NCBI GenBank assembly: GCA_013287585.1
Contig: JABDDN010000003.1
Coordinates: 1 to 64,000 of the forward strand
Length of the DNA: 64,000 bases
Reading direction: 5' to 3'
Source: Nitrososphaerota archaeon
GTDB taxonomy: Archaea; Thermoproteota; Nitrososphaeria; Nitrososphaerales; Nitrosopumilaceae
Made by a program: the position numbers and the translations under genes. The notes beneath the pieces are model-generated. The model was given only the letters and a program-made list of their open reading frames with translations, had not been told where the DNA came from and did no database searches. Shown here piece after piece: positions 8,657-16,100 of this stretch (positions are counted from its first letter, which is position 1; every line of letters begins with the position of its first letter).

Positions 8657-10114
8657 GTGAATTATGATCAGATAATGCAGCTTGCATTAGAGCGTGGATT
8701 TTATTTCCCAAGTTGTGAAATTTATGCAGATGCACAAGCTGGTTTTTGGGAATATGGTCCATCTGGTGTCAGTCTAAAAAATAAATTTGTTGAATTGTGG
8801 AGACGAGAGTTTGTTAGAAGAGATAGAATGATGGAAATAGATGGCTCTCAAATAATGTCAGAGGCTGTTTTTGTGGCATCTGGTCATCTTTCTAGTTTTG
8901 CAGATCCTATCATAGGATGCCAAAAATGTAAGTCAATTTTTAGAGCAGATAAACTAATTACCGAAATTACTTCCATTGTAGTGCCTGAAAGCGCTGATCT
9001 TACTGAGTTTGACAAAGTAATTTTAGAAAAAAACATTGTCTGCCCAAAATGTAAAGGTACCTTTGAGAAGGCTCACAAATTCAACATGATGTTTAAGGTT
9101 GGCATAGGCCCTGAATCAGAACCAGCATATCTTAGGCCAGAAACATGCCAATCCATTTTTGTTGATTTTCCGAGGCTTTTTAAAACAATGCGAGGTAAAT
9201 TGCCTATAGGAATAGCACAAATTGGAAAGAGTTTTAGAAATGAGATTTCTCCAAGACAGAGTCTTTTAAGACTACGGGAATTTTATCAAGCAGAAATTGA
9301 AGTCTTTTGCAATCCAAACAAACTAGATAATCTTGAAAAATTTTCTGAGGTTGAAAACACTGAGATCAGAATCATGGTTGAAGATGATATCAAAACAATG
9401 ACCTGTAAACAAGCTCTAGACGCAGGAATTTTACCAAACAAGCTTGTTGCATATTATCTTGGTTTATTGATAGAGTTTTATCAAAAAACAGGAATTGATG
9501 TAACAAAAAGCAGGTTTAGAAAACTTGGAGACAAAGAAAAGGCATTTTATGCATCTGTTGCTTTTGATTTTGAAGTTGAAACTACTACAGGATGGTTAGA
9601 GCTTGTCGCATGTAACTATAGATCTGATTATGATTTAACGAGTCATGCAAATAAAAGTAAGGAAAAATTTGAAGTGTTAGATGATGAGATCAAAGTACTC
9701 CCACATGTGTTTGAGCTATCCATGGGCATAGACAGGAGTCTCTATACTATACTAGAACATAGTTTTCGTGATGATAAAGAAAATGACAGAGTTGTTCTTT
9801 CTTTAAAGCCATATCTTGCACCAATTCATGTTGGCATATTATCTCTAGTTAAAAAAGATGGACTTGCAGAAAAAGCTGAGGAAGTTTTTTTCAAGATTAG
9901 AACAAAATATGATGCATTTTTGGATCACTCTGGTGCCATAGGAAGAAGATATAGGAGATTAGATGAGGTTGGTGCACCACTTGCTGTTACGGTGGATCAT
10001 CAAACTCTGCAAGACGATACTATTACTGTAAGAATACGTGATTCTATGAGTCAAGAAAGAATAAAAATTTCAGATCTTGATGCATATATTGTAAAAGCTA
10101 TTACTTATCCGTAG
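8657..10114 (+). CDS. glyS: glycyl-tRNA synthetase, archaeal/eukaryotic type
   Basis: 485-residue class II aminoacyl-tRNA synthetase. It contains the glycine-enzyme N-terminus (FYFPSCEIYADAQAG, FWEYGPSGV), two CxxC pairs of an inserted zinc knuckle (CQKCKSIF and CPKCKGTF), motif 2 (KSFRNEISPRQSLLRLREF), motif 3 (ELSMGIDRSLYTILEHSF) and a C-terminal anticodon-binding domain (PYLAPIHVGIL to RIRDSMSQERIKI). The frame has a stop at 8648-8650, so the start is the GTG at 8657. It is somewhat shorter than many archaeal GlyRS, with a compact insertion domain, but all catalytic blocks are present. Confidence 0.95.
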   Translation: MNYDQIMQLALERGFYFPSCEIYADAQAGFWEYGPSGVSLKNKFVELWRREFVRRDRMMEIDGSQIMSEAVFVASGHLSSFADPIIGCQKCKSIFRADKLITEITSIVVPESADLTEFDKVILEKNIVCPKCKGTFEKAHKFNMMFKVGIGPESEPAYLRPETCQSIFVDFPRLFKTMRGKLPIGIAQIGKSFRNEISPRQSLLRLREFYQAEIEVFCNPNKLDNLEKFSEVENTEIRIMVEDDIKTMTCKQALDAGILPNKLVAYYLGLLIEFYQKTGIDVTKSRFRKLGDKEKAFYASVAFDFEVETTTGWLELVACNYRSDYDLTSHANKSKEKFEVLDDEIKVLPHVFELSMGIDRSLYTILEHSFRDDKENDRVVLSLKPYLAPIHVGILSLVKKDGLAEKAEEVFFKIRTKYDAFLDHSGAIGRRYRRLDEVGAPLAVTVDHQTLQDDTITVRIRDSMSQERIKISDLDAYIVKAITYP

Positions 10115-10162
10115 ATAAACCATAAAACTAAATTGAAATAATGTTTGAAAAGTTTTAATAAT

Positions 10163-13100
10163 TTATTTTGAAGATTCTGTTACAAATGCTGTTTCTACTG
10201 CCCTATACTTGATCTGCATGAACACATCTTGTGCGGCATGTGCAGATGGTACAAATTCATTCTGGGAAACAATTTCTACTTTCCAATCTCCTACTATCGC
10301 GTCTACTGATGTGATTGTAAATCGTTCCAATGTACTTTCTGAGCCAGAATATCTTACTCTGTATACCTGGTCACCTATTGTTACAGACTTGAAGTTGCCT
10401 TGTCCTATTGTGGAATGAGTCACGAGACATTTGTCAGCTGGTCCTATGACACATGTACCATCTGGAGCTGTTACCTGATATCTTAGATTACCTTCACTAT
10501 CCTTGAATGAAGAGTGTAATGCAATTGGATTTGCTATGGTTTGGTTGTTCTGTTCAATAATACCAATGTTAATTGGTTGTGATATGGATAATGTCTTTGT
10601 AGCTGGGAATGTGGTTACCATAACTGTACTAGTATTAATTGAATTATCATATCCATTATACTTTGCAAATACTTGATGACTCTTTACATATCCTAGTGTA
10701 GATGTCTTCCATTTTAGATCAACTGCAGTCTGTCCAGCTCCAAATAGTTGTGGTGATGATGTGTATACGATATTTCCATCGGCTACAAGAGATATAGTTC
10801 CAAATACGGGCTTGCCTGTGTTGGTGAAATATGCAATTGGTGTTGCAGTTGTACCTTCTGCTCTAGCTGGAAGTATGTCCACTTCTAGCTTACCTTGAGT
10901 TGAATAGCTTGGTTTGACACCAATTGAGTATTGGTCAGAGTCTGATGATTTTCCTGCTTGATTTTGTACATGTATCCAGTATGTAATAGCTGGAGCTTGT
11001 GCCATCTCTTTTGGAATTACTCCAGATATGATGTATGTAGTGTTGGATATATGCAATGGTACAACATCCATGCTTACTGCAGCATACTTTGTGATATCGT
11101 CTCCCAGCTTTACAAATCTGAGCTCTGCTCTGTCAAGTGGCGTGGGGCTGTTTATTATAGAATAAACAGTCGTTGGTTGTGAATCAATGTACTGGTTTGT
11201 CACATCAGAGGACAATACCTTGGTGCCATTTCCTATCTGGAACTTGACATCAAATATCTGCGGAGCAGAAAGATCAATTTGTGTTGGTTGAATTACTGAT
11301 GCTCCATTTTCAATTGATACTGTTTCACTGCATCCGTTTATCTGAATTGTCTTGCCTACAGTATTGATATTCTTGCCTATTGCTTCTAGTACAACAACCT
11401 CAAAGGATTGTTCTTTTGGATTGATGTGAGCCACATAGACTGTCTTTTGTATTGTTGCGTTTACGTTTTCTTGTGTGTATGGCTGATCATTGGATAGTTG
11501 TGCTTGAATGATTCCTGACATTGTTCGTAGAATAACAGTTGGGTTAGCTCCAGGATCTGTTCCTATTGTTATCTTTACGATATCTTGGTTACATAGGTCG
11601 TATGACACTTGGTAGATCTTCAAGTTTGGTGTCAGGATACCGCCAAATCCAGTAGAGCTGCTAGATGAGCTTGATGTGCCAGATGGACCAGTCCCTACTG
11701 CACCTCCTGCACCGCCCGAACCTCCAGATGAAGTTCCAGATGAAGTTCCAGATGAAGTTCCAGATGAAGTTCCAGATGAAGTTCCAGATGAAGTTCCAGA
11801 TGAAGATGAACTCCATGTTCCAAATCCTGTAAAGTGTTTTGTCCAGACTACCAAGTCAGATCCTACATTAATCTTGCAGTTTCCTCCTGCTGGTAAGGCA
11901 TTGTTTGTAGTTTGAGTATCATCTGCACAAGTTGCAGCAATCTCTGTAAGTGGAACTGTATGTGTATAACCAACACGCAATCCTGCTTGGCCAACAAATA
12001 AGACGCGTACTGCCTTGTTAAAAGTTAGGGAAGTACTGCCAAAACCTAGTTCTACGACTTGTTTTACAGTATTAGTTGTCTGTGGTTCTACTGGTGCTGT
12101 AACTGAATTGAGAGGTTTAACAGTTAGTAAAGTGAGTGATCCTAACCAGCTAGTAGGACCTGATATTGGGGCGGTAGCACCTGCAGGAATAGCAGCCTGT
12201 ACATTTAGAGAACCGCCACTTGAGTATTTATTGATTGTAAGAGCATTGTTAATTTGTACTGTGTGATCTCCACCGCTTGTTTGAATTATACTAGAATAGT
12301 TTAATGTTGCACTTGTTGTAGAATCAACTTTTACTGTTGACAAGGCTGCATTGCTACTTGTCACATACAAATCTGGTTTGTTTGGATCAACTGTAATTTC
12401 TGTTTGTGTATTTTCAACAAGTTGTGTAGAGGGTGCTAGATTCTTTGCGGAAGTTGATGAATCGGTAAATGTGATGGTTGACTCTGAGACTGCAGCTGCG
12501 TTGTTGTGTACTATGGATGCTGATGCTGAGTCAGTGAAGGATGTGGATTCTGAGATTGAAGCTGATTTGTTGTGTACTATGGATGCTGAGTCAGTGAAGG
12601 ATGGTGATTCTGAGACTGCAGCTGCGTTGTTGTGTACTATGGATGCTGATGCTGAGTCAGTGAATGTGATGGTTGACTCTGAGACTGCAGCTGAGTTGTT
12701 GTGTACTGCAGTTGTAGATACTGAATCAGAGAAGGATGGTGATTCTGAGACTGTAGCTGCGTTGTTGTGTACTGCAGTTGTAGATACTGAATCAGAGAAG
12801 AATGTGGATTCTGAGACTGCAGCTGAGTTGTTGTGTACTATGGATGCTGATGCTGAGTCAGTGAAGGATGGTGATTCTGAGACTGCAGCTGAGTTGTTGT
12901 GTACTATGGATGCTGATGCTGAGTCAGTGAATGTGATGGTTGACTCTGGGACTGCAGCTGAGTTGTTGTGTACTGCAGTTGTAGATACTGAATCAGTGAA
13001 GGATGTGGATTCTGAGACTGCAGCTGAGTTGTTGTGTACTGCAGTTGTAGATACTGAATCAGAGAAGAATGTGGATTCTGAGACTGCAGCTGAGTTGTTG

Positions 13101-16100
13101 TGTACTATGGATGCTGATGCTGAGTCAGTGAAGGATGGTGATTCTGAGACTGCAGCTGAGTTGTTGTGTACTATGGATGCTGATGCTGAGTCAGTGAATG
13201 TGATGGTTGACTCTGGGACTGCAGCTGAGTTGTTGTGTACTGCAGTTGTAGATACTGAATCAGTGAAGGATGTGGATTCTGAGACTGCAGCTGAGTTGTT
13301 GTGTACTGCAGTTGTAGATACTGAATCAGTGAAGGATGGTGATTCTGGGACTGAAGCTGATTTGTTGTGTACTACGGATGCTGATGCTGAGTCAGTGAAG
13401 GATGTAGACTCGGAGACTGAAGCTGAGTTGTTGTGTACTACGGATGCTGATGCTGAATCAATAAAGGATGGTGATTCGGAGATGGATGCGACCTTTGTCT
13501 TAGTTACAGAGGCTGAATCAGTGAAGGATGGTGATTCTGGGAGGACTGAAGCTGATTTGTTGTGTACTACGGATGCTGATGCTGAATCAATAAAGGATGG
13601 TAATTCTGGGACTGAAGCTGATTTGTTGTGTACTACGGATGCTGATGCTGAATCAATAAAGGATGGTAATTCTGGGACTGAAGCTGATTTGTTGTGTACT
13701 ACGGATGCAGAAACTGTATCAACGATTTGTATGTTCTGCAATGGAATGAATTTACCAAGGGTTGCAGAGACTGTGTCAGTGATTTGTATGTTCTGCAATG
13801 GAATGAATTTACCAAGGGTTGCAGAGACTGTGTCAGTGATTTGTATGGTGGGCTCTGATGGTACTGCGTTGCCAGCCGATTTTATTTCAATTTCTACCTG
13901 TGCGAACGAATTAGCACCGCTAGCGGAAGTCCAAGTATTTGCATAGTTGCCCACAGCGTTAGTAATTTGTGTGCTTCCCGCAACTATTGGTTGATCTGCA
14001 CCTGCTGCATCACATACGTTAAATTGTTGTGTTTTACCAGCGGTAAGGGCACCACTAGCACAAGTCCCTGCACCGCCTGCGGTATTGTGTGCAACTACAT
14101 CAAATACCCAGCTATTGCCTTGCAATGTAGTAATGGTGTTGGCGGCAGGAACATTACCAGTACCAGTATATGTAATTGTATTAGATGGTAACGCTGTTTG
14201 ATCAACGCCAAAGAAGGATATGCCAGCGATGTTAAAATCAGAAGCAGCAGCACTTAATGTTACTACTATATTGCCTGACGTTGATGCAGTTGGAGTTAAT
14301 AGTCCATATATTGCAGACGTTTCTGATGCAGCGTTAGATTTCGTAACTACATTGGTCAGTGTAATACCATTCCATTTCACACTTGATATTGTTGGAGTAC
14401 CAGCACCAGAATTTCTATATCCGATACCAACTAATAACAACCTGTTAGCACCAGAACCGACAGCGAAACTAGAAATGGTAACAGAGTTGGTAGCTGTTCC
14501 TAATGCGGTTTGGACGTTATCTATTGAAATAGTATGAGCAGGAGGATCATTTGCTACATACCACGGTCTTGCTTCTGTGAAGGTTTGGTCTAGTCCATAA
14601 TGGATCTCAACAGGTCCTAATGCATACAGCTTTGGAAACTCTAGCGGAACAGAGTAAGAATATTGTACTGATGTCTTATTTCCTATTACATTCTTGTCCC
14701 ATGTCAGAATTTTTGTATCTCCTATAGTTTCTACACTTGCATCAGTTGTAACATTAAATGATGATGGCACAAATTCCTGAATTTTCAAGTTATTTTGTGA
14801 TACAAAAGATTCAATGTCGATTCGTACGTTAAACAGATTTGGATTGCTTATTGGATCTATCTTGCTATCAGCAGTTCTGACAATATCAAAATCAAATGAT
14901 TTTTGGACCGAAAATGATGTGCCAAAGTTAGCTGTGCCAGATGGGTTTTGTGCGTTTACGTTAATGGTGTAGTTTCCCTCAGATGTGGTGGTGTAATTGG
15001 CATTATACAGTCCACATTTGGCATCTGGTATGATTCCATTTCCTGTAGTAAGTGTGGTTGTCTGTGAATTTGGATTTGTAACATCCATTGCTATAGCAGA
15101 ATTACAAACTGGGTGTCCTCCATTATCTAATACGGTAATGATAAAAGCTGCTGTATCTCCTGGTCTGTAGATACTTTTCTTGGTGTTAAGTGACACCAAT
15201 CCCCATGTAAATTGGTCTTGTGTTGTGTAGGTCTTGCCATCTTTGATCAGTACGGCTTTTATCGTATAAAGACCAGGTGTGATACTTCTTGTTGAATTAA
15301 GTGTGATATCGAATTTGCCGTCAACTACTTTATCGATTGTTGTCTGCACTGATGTTACGCTGCCCTTTGGATCTATTGTTTGAACTGATATGGTCTGATT
15401 GGAATCTGTCCACTTGCCAGACTGTGACTGTGTTGTATCGTTTAGCGATGCTACAGATGTGGTGATAGTTTGCGCCGAGCTGGTCAGATTCTTTGTGTTT
15501 ACGTCCTGCGCTGTTTGTTTTATTTGATCAACTGTATCATTTAGCATTGATGCTACTTGGTGCACGTCCTCTTTTGCTGCAACTGTCTGGTTTAGCGCGT
15601 CTTGGAATTGCTGTAGAGATTTTGTCTTTTCTGCAGTAGCTATGGTTTGTTGCGCTTGCATGAGTTGTGCTTGTGTGGTATCAATTTGTAGTTGAGCGGA
15701 GTTGATCTGTACTTGTGTTTGGTTTATCTGACTAACTGTCTGGGAAATACCATTAGTTACAGTACTATTTACTACAACTTCGGTCTTGTTGAGATTTTCT
15801 TCAACTTTGTTTATCGTGGATAGATCATTTTTGATCTCTTTTTGTGCGTTCTTTAGGATATTGGAATCATTAAGGTACTGGAAGTCTAGCTGTGGTGTTT
15901 CTGTTAGAAGATAACTTTTCTTAACTGTCGTTAATTGTGGAGTTATGGTAGCATTGGTTGTTAGTGTTGCGTTTGTTAGTGTTGTATTAGCAGATACAGA
16001 ATCTGTGAATGGTAGTAATTCTGATATGGATGTTGCATTGGTTGCTGGTGTGTCATGTGTACTGCAGGATATGTTGGTACAGTGAACTAACTTTAGCTCT

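Noticed and set aside
12351-13946. Long plus-strand ORF of 531 codons across the repeat array
   Set aside because: It is the antisense shadow of the VHN repeats in the giant minus-strand gene; the periodic codons keep the opposite frame open, and it has no start signals or recognisable domains. The same applies to the plus-strand ORF at 16467-16904.
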